Below, piece after piece: positions 25,886 to 36,471 of a stretch of DNA of 43,873 bases; position 1 is the first letter of the stretch, and each line of letters opens with the position of its first letter. Source of the stretch: Bacillus canaveralius (GTDB lineage: Bacteria > Bacillota > Bacilli > Bacillales > Cytobacillaceae); the NCBI RefSeq assembly GCF_002860125.1, contig NZ_PGVA01000035.1, positions 1 through 43,873 on the forward strand, written 5' to 3'. The notes below the pieces were generated by a model. That model saw nothing but the letters and a program-made list of their open reading frames with translations, made no database searches and was not told the origin of the DNA. The position numbers and the translations under genes were made by a program.

Positions 25886-26632
25886 CTATTCTTCATAAAT
25901 CATCTTCCGTGTCATTCCTCCATCAATGATAATATTTTCACCGGTGACAAAGTCGTTTGCGGGATCGGCTAAATATAAACAACCTTTTCCGATATCCGCA
26001 GGTTTGCCCACTCGTTTGGATAAATGCTGTTCATGGTCAGTGTCACGTAAGCCCTCGTAATCATTTACTTCAATCCAACCTGGACTAATTGAGTTGACTC
26101 TAATCCTGTAAGGGCTCAATGTTCTTGCCAGCGATCTTGTTAAGGCAATGATGCCTCCTTTGGAAGCAGAGTAAGCTTCGGTATCGGGCTCCGACATAAA
26201 AGCTCTCGTCGAAGCAATATTGACGATGCTCCCGCCTGATTCTTTCATATGCTTTGCCGCCTCCCTTGAACACAAAAAAACACTTTTCAGGTTTGTATCG
26301 ATTACTTCATTCCAATCATCCAACGTCATCTCAAAAAAAGAATGGAACTTTGAAATGCCGGCATTATTAATTAAAATATCAACCGCAGCATATTTTTCAA
26401 TTGTCTTATTCACTAATGTCCTGACACTTTCCTCATTTTTAACATCTGTTCTAATGAAATGCGCTTTATAGTGTTTGCTTCGAAGCGCTCTTTCCACTGT
26501 TTCGCCGCTCTCTTCATCCACATCAGCGATGATCACAGAAGCTCCCTTCTCGGCAAATGCCGTGGCCACTCCTTTGCCAATTCCGTGTGAACCGCCAGTA
26601 ACAATGACAATCTTGTTCTCAAAAGCTGTCAA
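25886..26632 (-). CDS. SDR-family oxidoreductase
   Basis: A 248-residue classical short-chain dehydrogenase: nucleotide motif TGGSHGIGKG, NNAG in DILINNAGISK, catalytic S in GSIVNIAST, YSASK with the active tyrosine and lysine, and the C-terminal ENIIIDGGMT typical of the glucose 1-dehydrogenase/3-oxoacyl reductase group. An acidic residue after the second strand (ADVDEES) favours NAD(H). The substrate is unknown. The start is TTG with AGGAGGAG 6 nt upstream. Confidence 0.9.
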   Translation of the reverse strand: MTAFENKIVIVTGGSHGIGKGVATAFAEKGASVIIADVDEESGETVERALRSKHYKAHFIRTDVKNEESVRTLVNKTIEKYAAVDILINNAGISKFHSFFEMTLDDWNEVIDTNLKSVFLCSREAAKHMKESGGSIVNIASTRAFMSEPDTEAYSASKGGIIALTRSLARTLSPYRIRVNSISPGWIEVNDYEGLRDTDHEQHLSKRVGKPADIGKGCLYLADPANDFVTGENIIIDGGMTRKMIYEE

Positions 26633-26714
26633 CGCTATCTCCTCCTATGCTTACTTTTCATAAAAACTTTTCGTTTACCATTTACCCTTTACCATTTATT
26701 TTAGCCAATAAGCG

Positions 26715-26771
26715 CTAAAGATTAAAAGCAGATGCTTCGCCGGAATCATCTTTAGGATTTGCGGCTATCAC
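26715..26771 (-). CDS. Possible 18-codon leader ORF before the SDR gene
   Basis: A short frame (GTG start, ends in a TAG stop) encoding MIAANPKDDSGEASAFNL, preceded by GAGGAG with a 5-nt spacer and by a 7-bp hairpin (CCTCTAT/ATAGAGG, 26779-26803). It lies between the Spo0E-like gene terminator and the SDR gene on the same strand. It could be a leader peptide or chance; the ribosome site is the only support. Confidence 0.3.
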   Translation of the reverse strand: MIAANPKDDSGEASAFNL

Positions 26772-26828
26772 AAACTCTCCTCTATAACAAAGTTTAATAG
26801 AGGGATTCAGTGGCTCTCTGCAATTAAA

Positions 26829-26869
26829 AAAGCTGACCGGGAGGTTCCTTCTCCTCTCTGGTCAGCTTT
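26829..26869 (-). terminator. Terminator of the Spo0E-like gene
   Basis: A 10-bp stem AAAGCTGACC/GGTCAGCTTT with an inner GAGAGGAG/CTCCC-type pairing, followed on the minus strand by TTTTTT. Confidence 0.88.
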
Positions 26870-26883
26870 CAGTATTTAGTAGT

Positions 26884-27066
26884 TTATGTTGGCTGAGTTT
26901 GAAAAGCATACAAGTTTCGGTGCATGTTCAAGAGGTCGTCCAGTTCTTTGCTTGCTTTTAAGGTCTGTTTGCTAGTGATTCCGGTTTTAGAGGCCATTAA
27001 AACCATTTCTATCCGCTTCAACTCAATTCGGTGCAAAAGCTCTTCTTCAGTAATAAAAGGTTTCAT
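26884..27066 (-). CDS. Spo0E-family aspartyl-phosphate phosphatase
   Basis: A 60-residue helical hairpin protein with the Spo0E pattern: an I-x-x-K-R-x-E-M helix (HRIELKRIEMVLMASKTGITS) and the signature SxELDxLLN (ASKELDDLLNMHRNL). The usual SQELD is SKELD here. Family members dephosphorylate Spo0A-P, delaying entry into sporulation. GAGGTGAG lies 4 nt upstream of the ATG. It is a single gene with its own terminator. Confidence 0.85.
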   Translation of the reverse strand: MKPFITEEELLHRIELKRIEMVLMASKTGITSKQTLKASKELDDLLNMHRNLYAFQTQPT

Positions 27067-27196
27067 TTAGCTCACCTCTTAGCCTTTACATATATTTTAC
27101 TATCGCCAGATTGAAAATTATAGTTCTTTTTGGCAGACAAAATATTTTTTGATGAGCAATCCCTGTAAAAAGCAACCAAACACGTGCGCTTATCTG

Positions 27197-27391
27197 TTAA
27201 CTTCTCGGAACAGCTTGATAGGTAAATACAGCATCTCCACCCCGTTGGGCAATTCCCCGAAAATGCTTAAAATCCTCCCTGTCTGTAAGAACCGTCCTGA
27301 ACAACAAAAAGTCCTCTCTCTTTACAAAATACACCGACATATTTCCGGCTTTTAAACTGTCTAATATTTCGTTAATCAATTGTTTATCCAT
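27197..27391 (-). CDS. Small conserved-looking protein, unknown
   Basis: A 64-residue protein (MDKQLINEILDSLKAG, then VKREDFLLFRTVLTDREDFKHFRGIAQRGG). A longer frame starts at a GTG at 27424, but that codon lies only a few bases after the -10 box, so the ATG at 27391 (GGTGAT 6 nt upstream) is chosen. The alternating charged and aromatic pattern suggests a folded alpha-beta protein. I recognise no family. Confidence 0.6.
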   Translation of the reverse strand: MDKQLINEILDSLKAGNMSVYFVKREDFLLFRTVLTDREDFKHFRGIAQRGGDAVFTYQAVPRS

Positions 27392-27431
27392 ATAAGTATC
27401 ACCATGCTTATGAATTTTCGTCACCTTGACT

Positions 27432-27440
27432 ATTATAGCA
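27432..27440 (-). promoter_or_regulatory. Extended -10 promoter
   Basis: On the minus strand TGCTATAAT forms an extended -10 element with a perfect TATAAT (27432-27437). It is 40 nt upstream of the ATG of the 64-residue gene. No good -35 is present at 17 nt. Confidence 0.6.
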
Positions 27441-27558
27441 CTTCTATATATTTTTTCCGTATCAATAAAAATTCCTGCGATTCAGGAAGATCGCTTTATT
27501 CCGATATTTGCAGGCGACCCTTTTTGTAAAATGTATCTATGCCTTTATTGATTATTGG

Positions 27559-27587
27559 TTGATAATCCTTTTATGAACTTCTATAAT
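27559..27587 (+). promoter_or_regulatory. SigmaA promoter of ykvS
   Basis: TTGATA (27559-27564), 17-nt spacer, perfect TATAAT (27582-27587), 44 nt upstream of the ykvS start. Confidence 0.8.
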
Positions 27588-27631
27588 TAGTGCAATATGG
27601 TTTTAAAACAGATAAAAAAGGAGAGATCAGT

Positions 27632-27820
27632 GTGAAAAAAGCAGAGGTTGGAAACATTATCGAATTTAAAGACGGTTTACGTGGAATTGTTGAAAAGGTT
27701 AATGAAAACTCTGTCATTGTCGATTTAACATATATGGATAATTATCGTGATTTGGAACTGGACCAGCGTACAGTTGTCAATCATAAAAATTATAAAGTAA
27801 TCAAAGAAACTGTTCTATAA
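27632..27820 (+). CDS. ykvS: YkvS family protein (DUF2187)
   Basis: A 62-residue protein matching B. subtilis YkvS: KAEVGNIIEFKDGLRGIVEKVNENSVIVDLT, then NYRDLELD and VVNHKNYKVI. A small beta-barrel (KOW/SH3-like) is likely from the alternating strand pattern; the function is unknown. The GTG at 27632 follows AAGGAGAG by 8 nt and is preferred over the longer frame beginning at 27590. Confidence 0.88.
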   Translation: MKKAEVGNIIEFKDGLRGIVEKVNENSVIVDLTYMDNYRDLELDQRTVVNHKNYKVIKETVL

Positions 27821-27905
27821 ATCGGTGACGGTATACCGGCTTTACATTGGTTAAGTCAAATCCACTGTTTTCAAGCTTTTGAATATCGCAATTCTATCCT
27901 TTATG

Positions 27906-27942
27906 GGGCTGACTCGACGGAATTCGGGCCAGCCTTTATTTT
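27906..27942 (+). terminator. Probable terminator of ykvS
   Basis: GGGCTG/CAGCC stem enclosing an inner CGGAATTCGG dyad, followed by TTTATTTTT. Confidence 0.6.
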
Positions 27943-28102
27943 TACGGATCTCTCTTTTTATTCCGTGCAGATTTTCTATTGATGCACTTACCCTCTTTTC
28001 AAAAATTAGCCGATTTTTAGAGGATTAAAAGAAAACTTTTCCGTACAATTTAAAACCAATCTTTGTTACAATAGTGTTTGTTTGTTAGAAAGGGGTTTAC
28101 TG

Positions 28103-28714
28103 ATGAAGAAATGGATTTTTGATTCCCGATTAATAATCGGCTTTCTTCTTGCACACCTTCTCATGTTTTTTACGTTTGAAAACAGAGCGGTTTTCTGGTA
28201 CATGTTTACGGCTGCTATGCTTATTTTAATCAGCTATTCGATTTTAAACGAAGAGGTTGATGACCAGCAAAGTGTCGGTTCCTATCTTTTATATGGATTA
28301 TTGTCGGGTTTTGTTTTGTTTGCCGTGTTTTGGGCAGGCAATTTTTTGATCGATTTGCTGAACTTGCCTTTTAGCAAAGGGGTCGCCAAACTCTATAATC
28401 GCTTAGCCCCCGCTCAATTATGGCATTATATAGTGTTAATCCTGGTTATTATTCCCGGCGAAGAAATTTTTTGGAGAGGTTTTATTCAAAAAAGGCTTGA
28501 GAAATACGTTCCTGCTACAGCTTCAATTGTGTTGGCCGCTGTTATGTACACATCGGTTCACTTTTATGCAGGCTATATGGTTCTCCCGATAGCTGCTCTT
28601 TTTGGAGGTCTGTTCTGGGGGTTTTTATATTGGTGGAAACGCAGCATTCCGCTTGTGATAGTCTCCCATTTGGTTTTTGACCTATTTTTATTCGTTTTCA
28701 TTCCCCTTTATTAA
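28103..28714 (+). CDS. CPBP-family intramembrane metalloprotease (Abi)
   Basis: A 203-residue membrane protein with about six helices. The CPBP motifs are present: EExxxR in PGEEIFWRGFIQKRLE, a histidine in the next helix (TSVHFYAGY), and the third motif HxxxD in VSHLVFDLFLF. Bacterial members process prenylated or bacteriocin-related peptides or confer self-immunity; the target here is unknown. The ATG at 28103 (7 nt after AAAGGGG) is preferred over the TTG at 28082. Confidence 0.85.
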   Translation: MKKWIFDSRLIIGFLLAHLLMFFTFENRAVFWYMFTAAMLILISYSILNEEVDDQQSVGSYLLYGLLSGFVLFAVFWAGNFLIDLLNLPFSKGVAKLYNRLAPAQLWHYIVLILVIIPGEEIFWRGFIQKRLEKYVPATASIVLAAVMYTSVHFYAGYMVLPIAALFGGLFWGFLYWWKRSIPLVIVSHLVFDLFLFVFIPLY

Positions 28715-28732
28715 AAGCAAAACGATAGTTTT

Positions 28733-28762
28733 CAGCCTGGATGCCGAGTCCGGGCTGTTTTA
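28733..28762 (+). terminator. Terminator of the CPBP gene
   Basis: CAGCC..GGA pairs with TCC..GGCTG (one mismatch) around a 7-nt loop, followed by TTTTATAT. Confidence 0.65.
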
Positions 28763-28877
28763 TATCCAGCCCACCATGTTAATTAATTAACGAGAAATCT
28801 TGCGATTGTCCTGAAACATTTAGCGCTTTTTTTCGTCTACTCTTGTAGAACTCCAACGAAACCGGGAGGAATTGAAG

Positions 28878-29561
28878 ATGAAACAGTTGAAAAAGGGATT
28901 AGCTTTTGCGGCCCTGCTCATACTTCTTTTAGGTGGCTGCGGAACCCAGGAAGAACAGGCGAATGATGCCGGCACCGATCCTGGCAGCAAACGAGAAGAA
29001 GAAAATAATCAGGAAGCAGGCAATTCTGAACCAAGCGAAGAAGAAACCAACAATGAAAGCAGTTCCCCGGAAAACGCCAATGCGATCATTCGAATTTTGG
29101 AACAAAATCTTGAATATGAAGTCAATGGACAAGAAAAACAAGATACCGCATTTTTAAAGCATAACGACAACCAGAATTATTCAATATACGTTTTGCCAGG
29201 CTATGAGCTGACAGCAGAAGAACCTCATAAAGATTCTTTGTTTTTAACAGAAAATCCAGAAGTGTTTATGCGGATCGAGCTTTTGCCGGACGATACAGAT
29301 TGGGAGTCCGTGACAGAGAATACAAAGGCCCAACTAGCAACAGTGAATGAACACATCGAAACCATGCAGCCATCTGAAGATACATTTTTAAAAAACGCTA
29401 CTGTCATGGAGTCTGCGCATGATGGGGAAATTGTATCAGCCTATCTCATCAAGGATGAGAAACAGCCATTGAAGCTGACTATGTTTACAAAAGAAAATGC
29501 AGATCACCGGGATGCATTTCTAAAAATGGCAAAGACAATTATGAAAGAATCAAACCAATAA
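28878..29561 (+). CDS. Secreted lipoprotein, unknown
   Basis: A 227-residue protein with a lipoprotein signal peptide (K-rich start, FAALLILLL, lipobox LLGGC). A low-complexity E/N/S-rich linker (about 25-65) is followed by a globular domain (about 70-227) of alternating strands and an end helix (HRDAFLKMAKTIMKES). No catalytic motif is seen. The ATG at 28878 has GGGAGG 8 nt upstream; the TTG two codons earlier is less likely. It is probably anchored on the outer membrane face. Confidence 0.8.
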   Translation: MKQLKKGLAFAALLILLLGGCGTQEEQANDAGTDPGSKREEENNQEAGNSEPSEEETNNESSSPENANAIIRILEQNLEYEVNGQEKQDTAFLKHNDNQNYSIYVLPGYELTAEEPHKDSLFLTENPEVFMRIELLPDDTDWESVTENTKAQLATVNEHIETMQPSEDTFLKNATVMESAHDGEIVSAYLIKDEKQPLKLTMFTKENADHRDAFLKMAKTIMKESNQ

Positions 29562-29574
29562 TATGTTACCAACC

Positions 29575-29604
29575 AAAGCGATCCTCTGATAATAGGGTCG
29601 CTTT
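29575..29604. terminator. Convergent-gene hairpin between the lipoprotein gene and ykvI
   Basis: AAAGCGATCCT pairs with AGGGTCGCTTT (one G-U) around an 8-nt loop. T-tracts are short on both sides. Confidence 0.6.
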
Positions 29605-29622
29605 GTTCACTCTGTATTGCAT

Positions 29623-30672
29623 CTATTTCTCGTTCGCGGCTGGCAAGGGCTTCATCCATAACAGGACGAGAAAGATTAAACTCACATAACCAAATAGAGG
29701 ATATAGTTTTGAAAGTAAAGTACCATAGTTGATTAAACTGATAAAATAAGTGACGATAAAAATACCAACCACGATCATCGAGCCAGGGAGCGACACATGC
29801 TTGCTGATCTGCCGCTCAAGTCCAAACACATTCCCAATAATTGACGTGAATATCTCACCGTAAATAACAAGAATATAAATCCAGTATAAGCCGGATGCAA
29901 GATTTTTCATGATCGTTGCCATCGGGATTTCATAAGCCTCCAGATTAGGGAGCATAACGAGAGTGAGGTGGCTGGAAAGAAGAATGACAGTCAATGCAGC
30001 TCCCCCAATCCATCCTCCCCATTTCACTGTGCGGTCATCGTTAATTTCGGATGCCACCGGGACAAGGACTGCCTGTGACAGGGCAAGATTAAATGCAGTA
30101 TACGAAAAGGGAGCGACCACCGATTTCCAACCATCGTCCGCGAAAGGAATATGGAAGATTCGGTCCACAAAATCGGGCAGCTGCGAGGATATGATCATCA
30201 GAATGAAGCTGAATATAATCATCATCGGAACTACAAATGTATTAACAGCAAAAATACCTTTGATCCCAACTGCCATTACAATGAATGACAGAATAATCGT
30301 AATTATCACGCCTGCCATTTTGGTTAATCCAAGCTGCTCGTCGAAAATCGCACCCGCACCTGCGAGCATAACTGCGCAAACACCAAGCAGCATAATAAGG
30401 AGCAGCATATTGATCATTGTACCAAGCAAGGACCCGAATAAATGATTTACAATTTCCTGATAAGACTTTGCGTTTATTTGTACAGCCATCCTCATTAATT
30501 TTGAACCGAGGAAGATAAGCAAGTAGCCGGACATAAGAATACTTATCAGGCCAATAAAACCGAATCGTGAAAAAAATTCAACAATCTCTTTTCCAGTAGC
30601 AAAGCCTGCACCCACCACTGTGCCTACATATACAGCTGCAATTTGAAAAGCCGCTCCCCAGTTCGTCCTCAC
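29623..30672 (-). CDS. ykvI: YkvI-family membrane transporter-like protein
   Basis: A 349-residue protein with about ten membrane helices. The N-terminal GTVVGAGFATGKEIVEFFSRFG contains the broken-helix glycine motif of the amino acid-polyamine-cation (LeuT-fold) superfamily, and the sequence resembles B. subtilis YkvI, whose substrate is unknown. The GTG start follows AAGGAGGGG by 7 nt. It is convergent with the lipoprotein gene; the pepF terminator lies just upstream. Confidence 0.85.
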   Translation of the reverse strand: MRTNWGAAFQIAAVYVGTVVGAGFATGKEIVEFFSRFGFIGLISILMSGYLLIFLGSKLMRMAVQINAKSYQEIVNHLFGSLLGTMINMLLLIMLLGVCAVMLAGAGAIFDEQLGLTKMAGVIITIILSFIVMAVGIKGIFAVNTFVVPMMIIFSFILMIISSQLPDFVDRIFHIPFADDGWKSVVAPFSYTAFNLALSQAVLVPVASEINDDRTVKWGGWIGGAALTVILLSSHLTLVMLPNLEAYEIPMATIMKNLASGLYWIYILVIYGEIFTSIIGNVFGLERQISKHVSLPGSMIVVGIFIVTYFISLINYGTLLSKLYPLFGYVSLIFLVLLWMKPLPAANEK

Positions 30673-30770
30673 GCCATGTCCCCTCCTTCTCCCTCATATA
30701 TATGAGGACAAGGCCGAACAAAGACGATATTTTTGGACATTAATCCGGCACAAAGGTACATTCCAAATAC

Positions 30771-30814
30771 AAAAAATGAGAAGCAAAGCCTATTAGCTTC
30801 GCTTCTCATTTTTT
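30771..30814 (-). terminator. Strong terminator of pepF
   Basis: A 14-bp stem AAAAAATGAGAAGC/GCTTCTCATTTTTT with an inner AAGC/GCTT pair, directly after the pepF stop. T-rich on the minus-strand exit. Confidence 0.92.
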
Positions 30815-32509
30815 TTATAATGCTTGATCGTCTATTGAATTCAGCCAGCTTTCAATTTCGCCCACCACGGATTCGACGCAGCCTTCCTCGAACGGAGATT
30901 TAAGGTTGGCGGCTTTCACAAGCCCGGTAAACGGCAAGCTTCCACCCAGCTCGCAAAGCTTTAAGTAATCCGCCCAGGCTTCTTCCCTATTTTCTCTTGA
31001 ACGCTTCCAAAATTGGAATGCGCAAATTTGCGCCAGCGTATAGTCGATGTAGTAGAACGGTGAATTAAAGATATGACCTTGCCGCTGCCAAAAGCCTCCG
31101 TTTTCGAGATAATCATTGCCATCGTAGTCTTTATGCGGCAAATACTTTTTCTCAATGTTGCGCCACGCCTGCTTTCGTTCCTGTGGTGAAGCCCCCGGAT
31201 TCTCATAAACCCAATGCTGGAATTCATCTACCGACACACCATAAGGAAGGAACAGCAAGGAGGATCCTAAATGAGCAAATTGATATTTTTCGGTTTCTAC
31301 CTGAAAGAATAGCTCCATCCACGGCCATGTGAAAAATTCCATGCTCATTGAATGAATTTCTGCAGCTTCATAGGTTGGCCAATTGTACTCAGGAATTTCA
31401 AAATGACTGCTTGAATATACCTGGAAAGCGTGGCCGGCTTCGTGTGTTAATACATCAATATCCCCGGATGTCCCGTTAAAATTAGAGAAAATAAACGGAG
31501 ATTTGTAGTTTTCAATGTACGTGCAATAGCCACCGCCTGCTTTCCCTTTTTTCGCGACAAGATCCATCAAATCATTTTCACTCATATACCTGAAAAATTC
31601 GCCCGTTTCATTTGAAAGCTCATCATACATTTTTTTACCGTTATCGATGATCCAGTCCGGATTTCCCTTTGGCTTGGCATTGCCGGTTTTAAAATTAAAG
31701 CCTTCATCATAATATTTAAGATTTTCTACCCCAATCCGTTCCTGTTGACGTTGCTTCAGTTTTGTCGCGATTGGCACAATAAAGTCTTCTACTTGCTTGC
31801 GAAACTTTGCGACCATATCAGCGTTGTAATCGGTTCGGTACATCCTGTAATAGGCTAGCTCAACAAAATTGTTATAGCCAAGCTTCTGCGCGATTTCGGT
31901 ACGGACCTGGACAAGCTCATCATAGATTCGATCGAGCTCAGCTTCATTCTCAGCCATAAAGCCAAACCTCGCTTCACTTGCCTTTTTTCTCATTACGCGG
32001 TCAACAGATTCAGTATAAGGCTCTAATTGAGCCAATGTCAGCTCTTCGCCTTCAAACTGGATTTTCGCAGAGGCGATTAATTTCGTATACTCACTTGAAA
32101 GCTTATTTTCTTTTTGAAGTAAAGGAATAATTTCCGGGCTAAACGTTTTCAGCTGTGCTTCCGCCAATGCAAAGAGCTGGCTGCCCCATTTTTGCTCCAA
32201 TTTTGTCCGGTACGGTGAATCCAAAAGCGCTTTATAATATTCTGTGACAAGCCCTTCCAGTTCAGGCTGAATTTCGTCCATATAATCCTGTTCCGCCTTA
32301 TAAAACTCATCGTTCGTATCAATCGAATGGCGAATATAAACAAGGTTAGACATCGTTCCGAGATCATTGCGGATATCATTGATTTCTTTCATCGCATCAT
32401 TTTGCAATGCGGCAGAACCAGCATTTTTGAACTTATCGAGCCCGGCCTGGAATTTTCCCTTTGCCTCGTCAAGATTAGGCCTCGCATATGTATATTCCTG
32501 AAATTTCAT
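30815..32509 (-). CDS. M3-family oligoendopeptidase F
   Basis: A 564-residue cytosolic zinc metallopeptidase. The zinc motif is H356-E-A-G-H360 in DVLTHEAGHAFQVY, with the third ligand E in AAEIHSMSMEFF. The N-terminal part is helical, as in PepF, whose members cleave oligopeptides of about 7-17 residues. The frame opens 11 codons upstream, but the ATG at 32509 follows GAGGGGGA by 7 nt and gives the family start MKFQEY. It is the last core-genome gene before the accessory region to the right. Confidence 0.92.
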   Translation of the reverse strand: MKFQEYTYARPNLDEAKGKFQAGLDKFKNAGSAALQNDAMKEINDIRNDLGTMSNLVYIRHSIDTNDEFYKAEQDYMDEIQPELEGLVTEYYKALLDSPYRTKLEQKWGSQLFALAEAQLKTFSPEIIPLLQKENKLSSEYTKLIASAKIQFEGEELTLAQLEPYTESVDRVMRKKASEARFGFMAENEAELDRIYDELVQVRTEIAQKLGYNNFVELAYYRMYRTDYNADMVAKFRKQVEDFIVPIATKLKQRQQERIGVENLKYYDEGFNFKTGNAKPKGNPDWIIDNGKKMYDELSNETGEFFRYMSENDLMDLVAKKGKAGGGYCTYIENYKSPFIFSNFNGTSGDIDVLTHEAGHAFQVYSSSHFEIPEYNWPTYEAAEIHSMSMEFFTWPWMELFFQVETEKYQFAHLGSSLLFLPYGVSVDEFQHWVYENPGASPQERKQAWRNIEKKYLPHKDYDGNDYLENGGFWQRQGHIFNSPFYYIDYTLAQICAFQFWKRSRENREEAWADYLKLCELGGSLPFTGLVKAANLKSPFEEGCVESVVGEIESWLNSIDDQAL

Positions 32510-32542
32510 TCTAATTTCCCCCTCGTATTCAGTTGATGGCAA

Positions 32543-32905
32543 AAAACCACTATTATGTTTTCGACATCTTTGCTGGATTTCCTTTAGTTGCCGAAAAGAA
32601 AAAAGCTTGAACGGCGTTTACTCTCTTCAATAGGGACCGGATTTGCGCTCGTAGATTGCTAAATTTCCGCAATGGATGCATTTATTAAATTTACTCTCCA
32701 TATTGTAGATAGTATATCTGTGAAAACTGCTCCTGTCTGGTAACTCTTGCTCTTAATATGGAGCTCCGTGTGGATTAATGACATTAGTAAAGAAGCCGAT
32801 ACTAAAGTTGTCAGCTGCACGGCAGCTAGCACCCATGATAAAATCATATCCATATTCCTTTGCCTTTTTCAATAAGCAGGTATATTTCCTGCTTTACTAT
32901 TAAAT
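32543..32905 (-). other. Gap with coding-like debris, no intact gene
   Basis: No intact gene is seen. On the minus strand around 32860-32755 a frame reads KEYGYDFIMGASCRAADNF and ends INPHGAPY before a stop, which looks like the end of a lost coding sequence. The rest holds the pepF upstream region. Confidence 0.35.
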
Positions 32906-35452
<2,547 letters not shown>

Positions 35453-35663
35453 CCCATTACTCACTAAATCATCTTGTCACAATCGATGAACCGCCTTCAA
35501 TAATCAATTCTAAGCTAAACCCTTGCTTTTCTACACGAGTTTTTCATATTCCTGTACAAAAGCAATCCAACGTAATTATGGATATCTTATTTCAAAATTA
35601 CTGTAAACTATCTCGAACGTCTGCATACTCTCATAAGCTTTGAATTTTTAATTTGATCTAAAA

Positions 35664-35694
35664 AAAAATCCTCGAAACAATTGCTCCGAGGATT
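35664..35694 (-). terminator. Terminator of toxin-immunity cassette 1
   Basis: An 8-bp stem AATCCTCG/CGAGGATT with a 12-nt loop, followed on the minus strand by a T9 run. The ~200 nt to its left, up to the Rhs remnant, hold no gene. Confidence 0.9.
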
Positions 35695-35701
35695 ATCTTT
35701 A

Positions 35702-36073
35702 TTATTCAGGGTTTGTTAGACTATTATATATATCATGTAAATATTCTTTATCTGGATCGTTTAATCTTTCTTTTTTATCTCCAAGTGTGTAAGTCAATTT
35801 AAACTCACCTTTTTGCTCATCATTATCTTCGATTATACGAACACCATCTAAAGTTGCCAAAAATCCAAAAATAGCCTCATCTATAGCTTCTTGTATGATT
35901 TCCTTCAGAATATTTTGGTCATTGCTACATAGATTATTAAACCATTGTGATTGTATTACGTGTCTTTGTCTTGGTTTTCTTCCAGGTGGTTTATTTAAAT
36001 TTAAAATAACATCTTCAATGGCTACATCCCTTACATACATTTTAATACGTTCAATAAATGATTCATTATTCAC
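35702..36073 (-). CDS. Putative immunity protein of cassette 1
   Basis: A 123-residue acidic cytosolic protein (ends in DPDKEYLHDIYNSLTNPE) with an N-terminal helix and GRKPRQRHVIQSQWFNN. No known domain was recognised. It starts 12 nt after the stop of the toxin fragment upstream; the GTG at 36073 follows GAGGTG by 6 nt. Position, size, acidity and low GC fit an immunity gene paired with the HHVKQ-type toxin before it. The role is inferred from context. Confidence 0.7.
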   Translation of the reverse strand: MNNESFIERIKMYVRDVAIEDVILNLNKPPGRKPRQRHVIQSQWFNNLCSNDQNILKEIIQEAIDEAIFGFLATLDGVRIIEDNDEQKGEFKLTYTLGDKKERLNDPDKEYLHDIYNSLTNPE

Positions 36074-36085
36074 TGATATCACCTC

Positions 36086-36427
36086 TTATCTTTTATAAGC
36101 ATTTGGATACATTTCCTTATTTAGCCCTATTAATTCCTTTATTGCACTATTTGGAGCATTTGTATAATTTCGCAAATTCCATACATCTTTAGCTAATAAA
36201 TCTCTCGCTGTCCCGTTATATGTTCCTTTTAAAGTAGGAATAGCTCTATGCTCAGCTCGTTGAAGTGCTATTGAAGGAGCTGTGTATTTATCATAACTTT
36301 CAATTATATGACCTGCTGGATGCTTTTGCTTAACATGGTGAATTTCTATTCCATCATTTTTTAGTGACTTATTTGTTAAATCATTAAATCTTCCAACTTC
36401 ATAAGGATTTATGCCTTTACCAGTACC
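36086..36427 (-). pseudogene. Headless toxin tip 1 (HNH-like nuclease candidate)
   Basis: An open minus-strand frame with no start codon of its own: GTGKGINPYEVGRFNDL, then DGIEIHHVKQKHPAGHI, ALQRAEHRAIPTLKG, TARDLLAKDVWNLRNYTNAPN and a MYPNAYKR end. This resembles C-terminal tips of Bacillus Rhs/LXG toxins. The I-H-H, H-P-x-G-H and E-H-R histidines suggest an HNH/EHHH-type metal nuclease, by inference. The first codons match the K-G-T-G-K-G end of the pretoxin header seen in the other cassettes, but the header itself is cut off by mobile module A. It is a silent orphan tip. Confidence 0.7.
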
Positions 36428-36471
36428 CTATGTTGTAATCTTAAACTCTCACAACAAAAAAACAAACCTTA

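Noticed and set aside
26779-26803. CCTCTAT/ATAGAGG hairpin as a terminator
   Set aside because: No T-run on either strand and a stronger terminator lies 26 nt upstream; kept only as a leader feature.
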